NCBI RefSeq assembly: GCF_018873765.1
Contig: NW_025317350.1
Location: 558,001 to 622,000 of the forward strand
Direction of reading: 5' to 3'
Length of the DNA: 64,000 nucleotides
Origin: Telopea speciosissima
Taxonomy: Eukaryota > Streptophyta > Magnoliopsida > Proteales > Proteaceae
This document shows positions 33,346 through 45,035 of the stretch, piece after piece. Numbering within the stretch: the stretch's first letter is position 1; each line of letters starts with the position of its first letter. The notes beneath the pieces are model-generated. The model worked only from the letters and a program-made list of their open reading frames with translations, ran no database searches and was not told the DNA's origin. A program made the position numbers and the translations under genes.

Positions 33346-34999
33346 GAATTAAAGATGGATCAAATTGGAGCATGGGACAGCGGCAGTTATTCTGTTTGGA
33401 CCGTGCTCTTTTAAAAAGAAGTCGGATATTGGTGCTTGATGAAGCTACTGCATGCATAGATAATGCAACAGATGCAATACTGCAGAAAACCATTAGGATT
33501 GAATTTGCAGATTGCACTGTTATTACGGTGGCCCACAGAATACCAACTGTAATGGACTGCACAAAGGTGCTCGCCATGAGTATGGTAAGTCTCACCTTCA
33601 GCCTATGTAGCAACCAACAAAGAAGAGTCCCTGCCATATAGAAGGAATGCTATTAAAATGTTTTATAGATATCAGAGAAGGAAAACTCTTTTCCTTTCAT
33701 TTTTTTTTTTGGGAGGGGGGGGGGTTTTGGATAGGTAGGCCCCAAGGAGAGTTGAACATATGACCTCTTTATTTGGGGGTGTGGTCCTTAGCTGGGGAAG
33801 GGAAGCTGCAATTCACCAATCCCACTAGTTAGATTTTCAAGTCATCTTTTTTAGGTGAATATTTTCCTGGCAGAAAGCTTAGGCCACCATCTAGTTTCTG
33901 CTTTGTACTCCACAGTAGAGGGGGCTCACAGATTGTTGTGCCTGCTGTCACGGCCTTAGACCTTTCTAAGCAACCGTGCCGGCACTTAGCACTCACACTA
34001 GCACTAAGTCAGCCTTTCTTCACTCCTTGAGGGACTTGAGAAGAGAACACAAGAGAGTTTGAAAGAATGGAACTTGTATTATACTATTAAGCTTTGAGTA
34101 CAAGGCTTGAATGCTCACTTGCTTGGTGCCTTGGCCAAATGAGGCCACCTCTATTTATAGGCAACCAAGGACCCAAAGAATGTCTAAGATTTTTACATGT
34201 GTCATCTATCCAATGGCTAGGAAATTTCTAACCTAAGAGACGAGAATCTTCCCACCTCTTTTGTGGAGGATTCTAGCTACTTGGAGAACTCTAGAAGTCT
34301 CCTCCTTCCTTAGCTATTTACAAGGCTTTTCTAGAAGCTTCTCTAGAACTTTCCTTAACCATCCTTGCTTCTAGAGGTTCTAGAACATATCTAAACTCCC
34401 TTCAAGTATAGAGAGTTCTAGGCCATGGACTTGGTCTTAGCCCAATGTCCAAGTCCATGGGCTTGCAAGTTAGGTTCGTGGGCCTTTGTTGGGCGGGCTA
34501 TGACACCGTGCAGACTAATGAGCAGGTGGGCTAGATGTGCAAGGATTATATATGAATGTACATATGTCAAGTGGTTTTTTCTACTTCATATTCCAATGTT
34601 TTATAAAGTCTTCTAAGATTATGCTAATCCCCTCACTCCAAAGAAAAAAAAAAAAAAGGGGAGGCGGAGGGGGAGTGCTAAACTACCAGTTTACTCCTTA
34701 GTTTTGTCCATCAAAAGGGTAAAAGTAGTACACCTTTTGTCCTGTTTTATAAAAATGAAATTACTGATGAAAGCATTAATCCAATGCCAACCTAGTCAAC
34801 TTAATTTCTCCCATAAAATTAAATAATTATCAAGTGCTCGATTGACTGTCTGAGTGTTTAAAACCTTCTATTTTTTCCTTTTTCAGGTAAAGTAGTGGAG
34901 TATGATGAACCAACAACGTTGATGAATAGAGAAGGATCTTTGTTTGGCCGGCTTGTTAGGGAATACTGGTCCCATTTCCACTCAGTTAGTCAACATTAG
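33346..34999 (+). pseudogene. ABCC: ABC transporter C family (MRP-type), last two exons
   Basis: ABCC proteins pump conjugates across membranes, often the tonoplast. The exon at 33346-33584 (after a TTACAG acceptor) is the second nucleotide-binding domain: [20 protein letters not shown] is the signature motif region (usually SVGQRQL), [16 protein letters not shown] is Walker B, and [18 protein letters not shown] contains the H-loop His. The final exon at 34887-34999 reads [20 protein letters not shown] and ends [11 protein letters not shown], stop. The exon junction has AGTATG where AGTGATG is expected, so one base is missing and the frame breaks across the splice. Upstream exons (membrane domains, first ATPase) are not in the window. 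It is a 3' pseudogene fragment; a solo LTR occupies the intron. Confidence 0.88.
33946..34505 (-). mobile_element. Solo LTR in the ABCC intron
   Basis: A 560-base block begins TGTCACGGCC and ends GCTATGACA, the TG...CA ends of an LTR. On the minus strand it holds CCTATAAATAGAG, a TATA-type promoter, so the LTR points left. No internal region or partner LTR adjoins, and no clear target duplication was found. The family is not assigned. Confidence 0.6.
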
Positions 35000-35749
35000 C
35001 TACTGAATAACAGTTCAATGTGGTAGTTTAAGTAGGGAGGCCCTGAGCATGGATGGAGCTCAATGGGCCATGCATCCTTCTCTTGCCTGTGTAATTTATC
35101 ATGCTCTAGAAAGTCACTTATTGATTCAGAAAGTTAGTATCATGCATTTGTGATCTTTAATCTTTCTTTAGCAAGATTTGAACTTTAATCTTGTCATGAG
35201 GGACCTTGAAAAATGAAGAAATGAGAAGGGACAGGCTCCAAATAGCTCAGCAAGGCCACAAAATTTTCTAAAGAATCTATATTCTATAGTAGCATTTTCC
35301 TGGGCCGGCCTTTCCCTGTAACATTCTGTGTGTGTGTGTGTGTATTTGGGGGGGGGGGCAAGAATGCGAAATCGATCTTGAATGCATACCAAACACAGCC
35401 TAAGATTCTTCGTTAAACCAGCAAGTCATGACAAGGTCCTCAATGGCTCTATCACATGGACTAATTGATATTTGCCAAGTGGCCACCCATGATGGATAAA
35501 AGATGAATATACAAGTCAGACACTTGGCAGTTTATGTGACAACCCTAAACCACCTCAAGAAACAGGTGAGAAAGAGACAGGATTAATCAATCATATTAAC
35601 ATAAAAAGTTGTTACTTCATCAGCCTATGGATTTCAGACCATCTCAACATAAAAGATTGTTTCTTCATTGTAGTTCAGTCTTCCTCAACTCCAATTTGAG
35701 ATTGCACATTTAACCATATATTTAATTTTTGTTTTTTGGAGAAAGGAAA
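35000..35749. other. No gene seen
   Basis: 3' flank of the ABCC relic. A short (TG)n run is at 35331-35342, followed by a G-run. Nothing else is recognised. Confidence 0.4.
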
Positions 35750-36960
35750 GAGAATGTTATTAATATTGAAAATAATTAAGCGACACAACTAGAATTACAT
35801 TCTCATAAACATTGATCCTGAAGAATCTCTAGATACTCTCTTGCTGAGCTCTTAAGGTAAATCACCAATGTCCAAAAACCGCTGTCCAACATCAACATCG
35901 AACGTCACCCTTGTGACAAGGTCTGCAGCTCTGTTAGTTTCTCTATACACAAAACAGTAATGAATATCCCAAAAGAGAACTTTTCTGTAACCCTTTTTTG
36001 CTGCCACTATTAGACCTCTTCTTGTATCTTCAAGCTCCAACCAAATAACAGATTTTGATTGATCAACACCTCCCGCCAAAGTAAAATTAGTTTTTTTCTT
36101 CTTCTTATTTTTTGTTGTGATCTCGGCCAATAACTCCGTATCTCGGTCACATCATTATTAAGAGCAACCCACTTAACAAAGCTAAACTAGGGAATAGCAA
36201 TTTTGAATCATGGATAACATGAAGCAGAAGGTTTAAGAGACCAAATCGATTCTTTCTCAAGAAATGTTAGGTACTTGACCGATATGCCAAAGGCTCCAGA
36301 GCTGACGGGACATATTAAATCAAGCCCTTTAACCTATTCCATAATAGGCTGGCCCAATCTAGCACACATTCACTAGAGTAGGCCCCATTAGGCACATAAC
36401 AAGGGACCTAAAATGAACATAAAGTTCCTCCAGGTCTCTGATGCTGAGATCACCTTCACTTTAAGGTTTGCAAACTACATGCCATGCCACTTTGTAAATT
36501 CCTATCTGAGTGTCCACACAATAATTATTTAGATATCACTTCTTGAATATTATGTTGGACCTCTTTTGGGATTAGGAAGACATTAAACCTGAAAAGGATA
36601 AATCCCATATATGACTGATTTATTCAGCTCCAGCTGCCCTGTAAATGATAGGTTTCTCACATTTCCAAGAACCTAATTTGTTGGAAATCTTAGAAACTAG
36701 AGGACCACAGTTCCTGCCACACAATTTACTTAGAGTTCAAAGGCAACCCCAGATATTTGAGAGGAAGACAACCTTGTTCAATGTTGAGAATGTCACGCGC
36801 ATATATAGAGAGTTTCAAATGCTGATATGTATTAGAGAAGAACACCCTAGACTTGGCTGGGTTAAATTGGAGCCCTGCTACGGTGTGAAATGGGGAAAAG
36901 AGGACCTTTTGAATGTCCCAAATGGCTCCAATGTCATTCAAAAGCTTTGGATACAATTTG
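35750..36960 (-). mobile_element. LINE (L1-type) 3' portion, decayed
   Basis: Read on the minus strand, the order is as in plant L1 elements. At 36930-36726 the late reverse transcriptase reads FNPAKSRVFFSN, then GCLPLKYLGLPL. At about 36500-36400 there is KWHGM and a piece like the GGLGIRDLE region. At 36100-35852 an RNase H-type end reads WDIHYCFVYRETNRAADLVT and VGQRFLDIGDLP. The 3' tail merges into A-rich sequence (minus strand) near 35750. Several frame breaks separate these parts. No 5' part (ORF1, endonuclease) is present. Confidence 0.8.
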
Positions 36961-37349
36961 CAAGGGTATAAACCTCTTCGACTAAAGATTTATCGTTACA
37001 TGTAAGGGTCATTACAGGACATTTTCTGCAATCCAGTAATTCATTTAGTCATTCTCCATAACTAAGTACTTTATAGATAAATCGTTCCCACTTACAATCT
37101 TCATTGTCATTATACCCTGTATTCCTCTTAACCTAATCTTTTATCATTTACATGATGACACTGTACATATAGACAGATTCACCGGAAATTACATTTCTGA
37201 TCAACATATATTCCGTAAAAGCATACATCTAGAATTATACCCACCAAAAAATTACTCTCTGTGCTAGACTCCTTGTCTACATATAACTAAGTCAACTAAC
37301 TACACGCCAGGCTACTCAAAAAGGAAGAAACTGCTATTCACAAAGAAGA
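36961..37349. other. No gene seen
   Basis: A/T-rich sequence between the LINE piece and the stop codon of the B3-like tail. It may include the 3' flank of that relic. Confidence 0.4.
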
Positions 37350-37736
37350 TCACCAAGGTGCCTGAACCTCTGACTGAAACTTCATCTCATATCTTACACC
37401 CTTCAACTTCAGATTCTCATTTTCTTTGTCATAACTTGCACGAGCCTCTTTTAGTTCCATAAATATCACTTCAAGTTATTTTATCTCCTCTTCCAAACAA
37501 GCCCTTTTGAACATAGTTTCTTTGTACATCTTTGTGTCCATTGCCTCTTCTGAGTCAAAGGTGAGGATGCTCACAAGCTGGTGCAGTCGAGTACGTAAAA
37601 AGCCAACATTCATACCCAGTTGCTCAAAGGCCTTCAAACTTTTGTCCCAAGATTCAAGGTCATTCTGAGAGGTAGTAAGTTTGCAAGCTTGCATGGCATC
37701 AGCCACATTGACAGATATGTTGCTGTCACGGTCATA
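37350..37736 (-). pseudogene. C-terminal part of a B3-domain-type protein gene
   Basis: The minus strand reads [40 protein letters not shown], then a coiled, charged tail that continues to FQSEVQAPW and a stop at 37350-37352. Plant B3-domain DNA-binding proteins of the Os01g0234100/At3g19184 type end in my memory with a similar ADAIRACKLTTS and a helical tail finishing in APW. The B3 DNA-binding domain itself is absent. A stop at about 37473-37475 interrupts the tail. The frame is continuous upstream with the RSH last exon, which makes a chimera. Confidence 0.6.
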
Positions 37737-38070
37737 CATCTGCTGGATCTCTTCACTGTACACCGTCAAGGATTTATCAGGTATGGTTGGAGTCAGCTCC
37801 ACCACATCCCCCATTTTCAAATTGCATGTAGGATCACTCACAGGCTCGCGATTCAGTCTAGGTCTCAACTCTTCCTTAACAGAAAACCAGTATGGATACC
37901 ATTTTGAGTTTCCCTGCCCAGCTCTATCCATTAGATCCATCATAGTTGAGTTTGCCGGAAACTCTTGAACAGACATCTGCAAAATCAACACCCACAATAA
38001 AATAATGGAGTACTCTGTGAAGTTCAAATGAGAGTACACTGACAGCAGCTGGCTTGATATTCAGGCAATG

Positions 38071-38469
38071 AAAAAGGCTATTGAATTAACTGAACAAACA
38101 AATATAAAAGGAATTCAGGTACAAATTACATGTGTCAAATGGATCAGAGAAGGCAGGGTTCCCCTACAGACCATTCAAGCTAAAATTGATCATTGTTCCT
38201 ATACAGTTCGAACTATCTATAGGGTATTAGGCATCCAAATTTGGATATTTGTAGACAAGGGTGCTACATACTGATGTTGTATGCTACCACAGCTCTTCAG
38301 CTTCTATGTATTGAATAACAAGTTAGAGGCAAATAAGAAGCATCATAGAGCCGCACAACCAACATCCTCCCAAGGTTAAATGAGGTTCGAAAGACTTGAA
38401 ATGAGTCAACCAGCCATGAAAGTCCTAGCGACACCCAAACAAATTACAAACCTGCTGTTTCCTCTGAGC
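38071..38469 (-). other. RSH intron sequence, no extra gene
   Basis: Lies between the RSH exons at 38705 and 37976, left of the SINE. No exon or repeat family is recognised. Confidence 0.5.
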
Positions 38470-38484
38470 AGGCAAAGATTTGAG

Positions 38485-38655
38485 TGAGGGTGGGCCCTGG
38501 TGCAACGGTAAAGGTTGCTCCATTGTGACCAAGTGATCATGGGTTCGAGTATGGAAACAGCCTCTTTGCAAAAGCAGGGGTAAGGCTGCGTACATTATGA
38601 CCCTCCCGAGACCCCGCACTGGCAGGAGCCTCGTGCACTGTGGGTATGCCCTTGT
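38485..38655 (+). mobile_element. Au-type SINE
   Basis: The text matches the Au SINE family of plants: GGCCCTGGTGCAACGGTAAA (A box region), GGGTTCGAGTA (B box), AACAGCCTCTTTGC, AAGGCTGCGTAC and ACCCCGCA. It is flanked by AGGCAAAGA at 38470-38478 and 38656-38664, part of a 15-base target duplication with two differences. It sits in an intron of the RSH relic. It is transcribed by polymerase III and moves using LINE enzymes. Confidence 0.93.
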
Positions 38656-39234
38656 AGGCAAAGAATTCAGGAGTGAATCTATGTAAGGATAAATAGGCAC
38701 CCACCTTATCATTCTCCATCATGATGACAAAAACAGGTCCATCTTCTCCACAGCAAGGTACATAAGAATATGGACAATCATCAGTATGAGAAGGAAATGA
38801 ACATGGGGGCCTAATGGAGTTGGAATTGCCATGGGATGAGGTCTGGTCCTTGCTCATTGTCTCACACTGCCAGGTGACCACCGATCTGGCCCACTCCACC
38901 ATCTGAAGCACAAAAGAAGAGTATTTACAGTCCCCTTCCTTCTATCGCCAGTGAGCTGCAAATCCAAATTCTGCCTGCAAATGCATCTCCTTTGTTCAAA
39001 TCTGAACTTCCAGTGGGACCATGTCTTCACCCATTACCATGGTGTGAAGAGATTGGTAACTGCGAATAAAATTCCAGGTCAGACAAAGAGAAGGAACCAA
39101 GACAACAATCTTGTCAATAATTTTCCAGGCACTTCTGGCCAGATTTGATGAACAATTCTAAGTGCTGCATAACAAGCTTCTTCATTCTTAATGATCAGTC
39201 TCATGCCATGGATATCATGGATCTCATCCATGGT

Positions 39235-39540
39235 TATTAAGGGTACAACAGTCTTTCTCGGATGACTTGCACATGGGGCAACACGGTTTCCACTTAGAAT
39301 GGAAACCGAGAATTCTCTCCTTATCAGCAATCCACATATGATATGAGATCCATACAAACATGGCAACTTAGCTCATAATATTCACTACAGCTTTACTCTA
39401 TATTTTATGTATATTTTATATAACCATATCTTATTCTCTTTCCTTGTATGTATCCTAAGAAGGATCCCACGATTGTAACCTCTTTATATTCTCTCCATTG
39501 AGAGATCTTTGAACTAATGGACAATACATTCATTTCAACC
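39235..39540 (+). repeat. 5' LTR of the RSH-exon copia
   Basis: Matches 43743-44039. Contains a TATTTTATGTATATTTTATA duplication that is absent from the other LTR and CTCTCCATTGAGAGATCTTT near its end. Confidence 0.9.
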
Positions 39541-42500
39541 TGGTAATCAGAGCCACAAAGACTCCCACGAGTTCTCTTTGATCCTAATAGAATTTTTTTT
39601 TACAATGACTGAAAGTGCTCTCTCCTCTACCCCTTCTGGCATTCTCTCCTCGTCTTCGGAGAGCATGCCGTCTCCTACCTTCCCTAATGCAAACCATTAC
39701 ATCTCCATTAAATTAACTTCTAAGAACTTTTTATACTGGCAATCTCAAGTTGAATCGTTTCTTGATGGTCTTGACCTCTTTGGTCATCTTGATGGTACTA
39801 AACCATGCCTCGCGGATCTCACTGAAGCTGCTACATGGCGCCGTCAGGACTCCATGATCCAGAGTCTCCTTCTCTCCTCCCTCACTGAATAGGTATTTTC
39901 TATTGTACTCGGAAAGCGTACCAGCCGTGACATATGGACTGCTCTTTGCACTGCCTTCTCTGCACCATTTGAGAGTCGGATCATGTCCCTCATTATGGCC
40001 ATGCATGATTTGACCCAAAAATCTGATGAATCCGTCTCGCAATTTTTATAGCGTGCCAAACAGATCTCTGCTGAACTTGCGGCTGCAGGACAGCCTTTGC
40101 GTGCCAGTGCATTCAATCTTCATGTGTACAAAGGACTCAAGCCGGATTTCCGTGCCATGGTTTCCTCTCTACTCACCCGCACTGAGCCGATTGTGTATGA
40201 TGATCTCCACGCCATGCTTCTCAGCCATGAGTTTCTTCATGGCACCACTATGACCGCTCTCACTATTACTGATACATCTGCTGCTGCCTCATCTCCTTCT
40301 GCCAACACTGTTCAGCACACCTCTCCCACTAGTGATGCTGCCCCTTCCAATCGGGGTGGTTGCGGTGGCTGTGGTGGCCGTGGTGGTTATGTTGGCCAGT
40401 CTTCAGGCCATTTTTGGTGCTCCATTTGCCGCAGGACTAATCACAGCACTGATCATTGTTACTATCGTCCACAGCAAGGGTTTCCACCTAACCCAAACCA
40501 GCCCTATCCATCATCTGGTCCCTATCCCACGGCCCACTATACATACCCAACTTCCATCCCACCCTATGGCCAACCCACCTCTTCTACAGACCCCACACCC
40601 ACACACGGCTCTCCCCTGGTATCCTGACACCGGTGCAACACATCATGTGACTCCAGATTTGCATTCATTGTCTCAGTATGATGAGTACACAGGTTTGGAT
40701 CAGCTTCATGTTGGTAATGGTAAGGGTCTCCAAATCTTCCATTTGGGTTACACAACTTTGCCTTCTTTCTCGGATCGTTCTTTTCATTTACATAATGTGT
40801 TGCACGTTCCATCTATTTCTAAGCGTTTATTGTCTGTTAATCAGTTTACTCGTGATAACAATGTCTTTTTTTAGTTTCACCCTTCTCATTTTCTTGTGAA
40901 GGATCAAGTCACCAAGTCAACTCTGCTGTCCGGACAGAGTAAAGGTGGTCTCTACGAGTTTCCTTTGTCATCCTCTCCATCTGTTCATGCGTCTGTTTGC
41001 ACTTCCCTTGATTTGTGGCATCGTCGTCTAGGCCACCCTCATGCACGTCTCCTTCTGTTAATGCTTCGCCAAAATAATTTGCCTTTCTCCTCTTCTTGTT
41101 TGGGTTCTCTTTGTAGTGCTTGCCAGTAGGGTAAAGCCCATCGTCTCACTTTACCAGTAACTAATAGTAGGAGTCTCTTTCCATTAGATCTTGTTCACAG
41201 TGATGTTTGGGGACCTTCCCCTGTTCCTTCTTGTAATGGACATCGGTATTATGTAATTTTTATGGATGATCATTCTAAATTTATTTCGTTTTATCTTATT
41301 GTGCGTAAATCTGAAGTCTTTCAAATTTTTGTTCACTTTAATGCCCTTGTTGAGTGTCTCTTTGACCGAAAAATTAAATCTGTTTAGACTGATTGGGGTG
41401 GGGAGTATCGCAATCTTCCCTTTTATTTTTTACAGCTTGGGATTTCGCACAGGTTATCTGCTCCGCACACCCATGAGCAACAAGGGGCTGTTGAGCGTTG
41501 TCATCGACATATTGTTGAGACGGGGCTCACCCTTCTTGCTTAAAGTGGTGTCCCGCAAATTTACTGGCATTTTGCTTTCAAAACTGTAGTCTTTTTAATA
41601 AATCGTATGCCATCTATTGTTTCTGGTGGCGTTTCTCCTTATCAGCTTGTTTTTCACAAGGTGCCTGATTATAATTTTTTGCGTGTTTTTGGTTGTTTAT
41701 GCTTCCCTTACTTGCGTCCTTATAACCACCACAAAATGGATTTCTGTTCGTCTCCGTGTGTATTTCTTGGGTATAGTCTTTCTCATCATGGGTATAGATG
41801 TTTTAATCCTCAAATTGGTAAGTTCATAATTGCTCGTCACGTTGGCTTCAATGAGTCCATCTTTCCACTCTCCAAGTCCATTTTAGGTCCTCCACCTAAG
41901 CCACTCTCTACGATGGAGGCCCCTTGGGCTGCTGCCCCTGTCCGTGTTGCACCGGACCTACATACCAAACCCTTACCACGCCAACACCCACCACCTCCCT
42001 CTCCCATTCCTTTGGCTGACCCATCACCCTTAGCCGAACCCACTTCTCGGCCCCATTCACCCTTGGCCGAACCCTCTCCCACCTCCCCACCACTGTGTCT
42101 CCGCCCTCTGAGTGATATTTATGCTCAGACCCAGCCCATAAACCCGACTTCAGGACCCCGTGCTTTGATTGCTACTAATTGTACTAATGCTTCTGTTGAG
42201 CTTCCATCTTTCTAGCAGGCATCTAAGTCCGTTGAATGGCGCACTGCTATGTCTAAAGAAATCAACGCCTTAATCAGGAATGGCACGTGGTCAGTAGTTC
42301 CCCCATCACCCCATCACAATCTAATAGGGTGCAAATGGGTGTTTCGAATTAAACGCAAGGCTGATGGCAGCCTTGAACGATACAAGGCCCACTTGGTTGC
42401 AAAGGGCTTTCACCAACAATAGGGGCTGGATTATGGTGAAACATTCATCCTTGTTGTGAAACCCACCACAATTCAGAGTGTTTTGTCTATTGCTGTATCA

Positions 42501-43742
42501 CAAGGCTGGGTTGTCTGTCAGTTAGATGTACGTAATGCCTTCCTCCACGGTCATTTGGAAGAGGAAGTTTACATGTCATAGACGCTAGGTTTTGTGGACA
42601 AGGCCCATCCAGACTTTGTGTGCAAGCTGCATCACTCGCTTTATGGTCTCAAGCAAGCACCTAGGGCGTGGTTCCAACGCCTTTCAGAGTTTCTTCTTCG
42701 TCTTGGATTTCAAGGCTCTAAAATAGATACATCATTATTTATTCAGCGCCATGGCAGCCAGGTTTGCTATATATTGGTTTATGTTGGTGATATATTGGTC
42801 ACCAGTAATGACCAACAGGTGGTGACCTCACTTCTCCATCAGCTTTCGAATGAGTTCTCCATTAAGGACCTTGGGCCCCTACACTTCTTCTTGGGTATTG
42901 AGGTTCTTTCTCACTCTAAAGGCTTTCTTTTGACCCATACAAGATATATAACTGATTTATTGCACAAGGCTGGAATGGCAGATTGCAAGCTTGTCAAAAC
43001 ACCAATGGCAATGACTGCCAAGGCATCGGATTCAGGGGGTGCACCAATGCCAAACCCCACAGAATATAGGTCAATTGTTGGAGCGTTACAATATGTTACA
43101 TTGGCATGCCCAGATGTCTCCTTTGTTGTAAATTGGGCCTGTCAGTTTATGCATTCTCCTACAGTGGACCACTGGCAACTTGTGAAGCGTATCCTTCGCT
43201 ATCTCAAGAGTACCCACACTCATGGACTGCTAATTGAGCGCTCACCATCACACTCCCTGCAGGCATTTTCTGATGCTGACTGGGCTGGGGATGCCCTAGA
43301 TAGCAAGTCAACTGGTGGGTTTGCTATTTTCCTTGGCCCAAATCTCGTTTCCTGGACCTCTCGCAAACAACGTACTGTTGCTCGGTCCTCTACAGAGGCT
43401 GAATACAAGGCTCTTGCAGATGCATCTGGTGTGCTCATCTGGCTAGAATCTCTATTTTCAGGAACTTGGGTTTCCATTGTCTGGGCCGCCAATTCTTTGG
43501 TGCAACAATATTGGCGCAACCTATCTCTCAGCCAACCCTGTTTTCCATGCACGTACCAAACACGTGGAAATTGATTTCCACTTTGTTCATGACCGCGTTG
43601 CAAAAAGGCTTCTTCAGGTCCAGTTCATCTCTACAAAGGATCAGTTGGCTAATACATTCACCAAAGCCCTTGGTACGGCCCGTTTTTAATTTTTGCGCGA
43701 CAATTTGAAGATTCGCGTTCCGGAATCTCCACCTTGAGGGGG

Positions 43743-44039
43743 TGTATTAAGGGTATAACAGTCTTTCTCGGATGACTTGCACATGGGGCAACACGGTTTC
43801 CACTTAGAATGGAAACCGAGAATTCTCTCCTTATCAACAATCCACATATGATATGAGATCCATACAAACATGGCAACTCAGCTCATAATGTTCAGTACAA
43901 CTTTACTCTATATTTTATGTAACCATATCTTATTCTCTTTCCTTGTATGTATCCTAAGAAGGATCCCACGATTGTAACCTCTTTATATTCTCTCCATTGA
44001 GAGATCTTTGAACTAATGGACAATACATTCATTTCTACA
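43743..44039 (+). repeat. 3' LTR of the RSH-exon copia
   Basis: Begins TGTATTAAGGG right after the polypurine-like TTGAGGGGG (43734-43742) and ends TTTCTACA, directly followed by the ATGGT target copy. Confidence 0.9.
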
Positions 44040-44606
44040 ATGGTTAACTTCTTCCTGAAAAGTAAGCCACAGAGTTAATTCCTAATGTAGCATTAAATTA
44101 CACAATATTGATATTGTAATTGCATTGTACAGTACAGTATATAGCATGTTATTAAAGAATGTCTACAATGGACAAAGGTTTTCCATCATGCCCAAGGCTC
44201 TAAAAGCTACATTGATGATGTTTTCTGCCACCTATAGTGATGATGAGGCAGGTGCGGACCATCTAAATTCCAGGGAGACCTCTGGATCAATATCATGTTC
44301 AGTTCCCCAGTCATTGTAAGCCTCATGGCCCCACCTCTCATCCACAAATACTAGCGCTCTTAAATAGTCATGGATCTTCATAAACAAACAACAGTTTAAG
44401 ATTTTTTTTTGCCACATGAGATATGATTATAAGAGAAAACCAGCTTACGAATACATGACACTTGTTGTAATGCGAACTCAGTTGCCACAAGTCAAAGTTT
44501 TGCAGCCCACCCCCACGTTTCACTCTCCATTTCAAGTCATAATCCATGCTCATGCTCATGCTCGTTTTGTGTGTGTTTTTCTTTGTCACATACGCACACA
44601 CGCACG

Positions 44607-44608
<2 letters not shown>

Positions 44609-44634
<26 letters not shown>
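44609..44634. repeat. (CA)n microsatellite in RSH intron
   Basis: Thirteen perfect CA units lie just inside the intron that follows the HD exon. Confidence 0.95.
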
Positions 44635-44640
<6 letters not shown>

Positions 44641-45035
44641 TAGAATACGTACTTCAACATCTTGCGGTAAATGGTGTACAAGCTCTTGTGTCACCCAGAG
44701 AGGACATGATAAGGAATCTCTCCATCTTTCAGAGCTGGCTCCAATTTCTCAACGGATGAAGTCATCATTTCATCATTGAAGGACTTCACAAGCTTGGAAG
44801 AAAGTTCTTCATGCTGATCTGGGTTGAGATGTTTAAAGCAAAGGTTTTCAAGCTGCTCCTTCCCAGTTGAGATACCAAGTCGGCTGGGGCAAACGGAGCA
44901 AAGATCTCCAACGTCTCCTTTGCAAACCTCAGTTGCTTGTCCAAAGGCAAAGCCTCTAGTGTCATCATGTTGTGCAGACGGTCAGCCAGTTTAATAAGAA
45001 CAGCCCTAGCATCTGCCATTGCAAGAAACATAGTA

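Larger units (their letters stand above)
39235..44039 (+). mobile_element. Ty1/copia element inserted in an RSH exon
   Basis: LTRs of about 300 bases lie at 39235-39540 and 43743-44039 and differ at about six sites plus one 13-base length change (near 2%), so it is young. A primer site TGGTAATCAGAGCC follows the 5' LTR. Parts in order: gag (ISIKLTSKNFLYW and LDGLDLFGHLDG, 39605 on) with a CCHC finger near 40420; protease (TGATHHV, 40630); integrase (LGHPHARL, then DHSKFISFYL-like text, 41010-41600); reverse transcriptase and RNase H (RLGFQGSKID to ARSSTEAEYKA, 42300-43420). Broken at more than five points. ATGGT flanks both ends (39230-39234 and 44040-44044). Confidence 0.93.
37737..45035 (-). 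pseudogene. RSH: RelA/SpoT homologue (RSH2/RSH3-like) pseudogene, 3' half
   Basis: Plant RSH2/RSH3 make and degrade (p)ppGpp in plastids. Minus-strand pieces in order: the exon at 45035-44653 ([20 protein letters not shown], the end of the HD hydrolase domain with the ADRLHNM motif); an exon starting at 44054 (after TTTTCAG, giving KKLT) and resuming at 39234 with MDEIHDIHGMRLIIKNEEAC, the synthetase start; the exon at 39059-38705 ([39 protein letters not shown]); and an exon from 37976 ([40 protein letters not shown]). The DYISHPKFNG segment is missing. It is dead: there is a frame change near 44880 and stops at 44691-44693, 38996-38998 and 38942-38944. Upstream exons lie beyond a copia insertion at 45036 and are not in the window. 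Confidence 0.92.

Noticed and set aside
44220-44417. Minus-strand open frame with VDERWGHEAYNDWGTEHDID inside the RSH gene
   Set aside because: It looks protein-like but lies in the intron between two RSH exons whose junction reads through perfectly without it, and it matches nothing I know. Left as intron.
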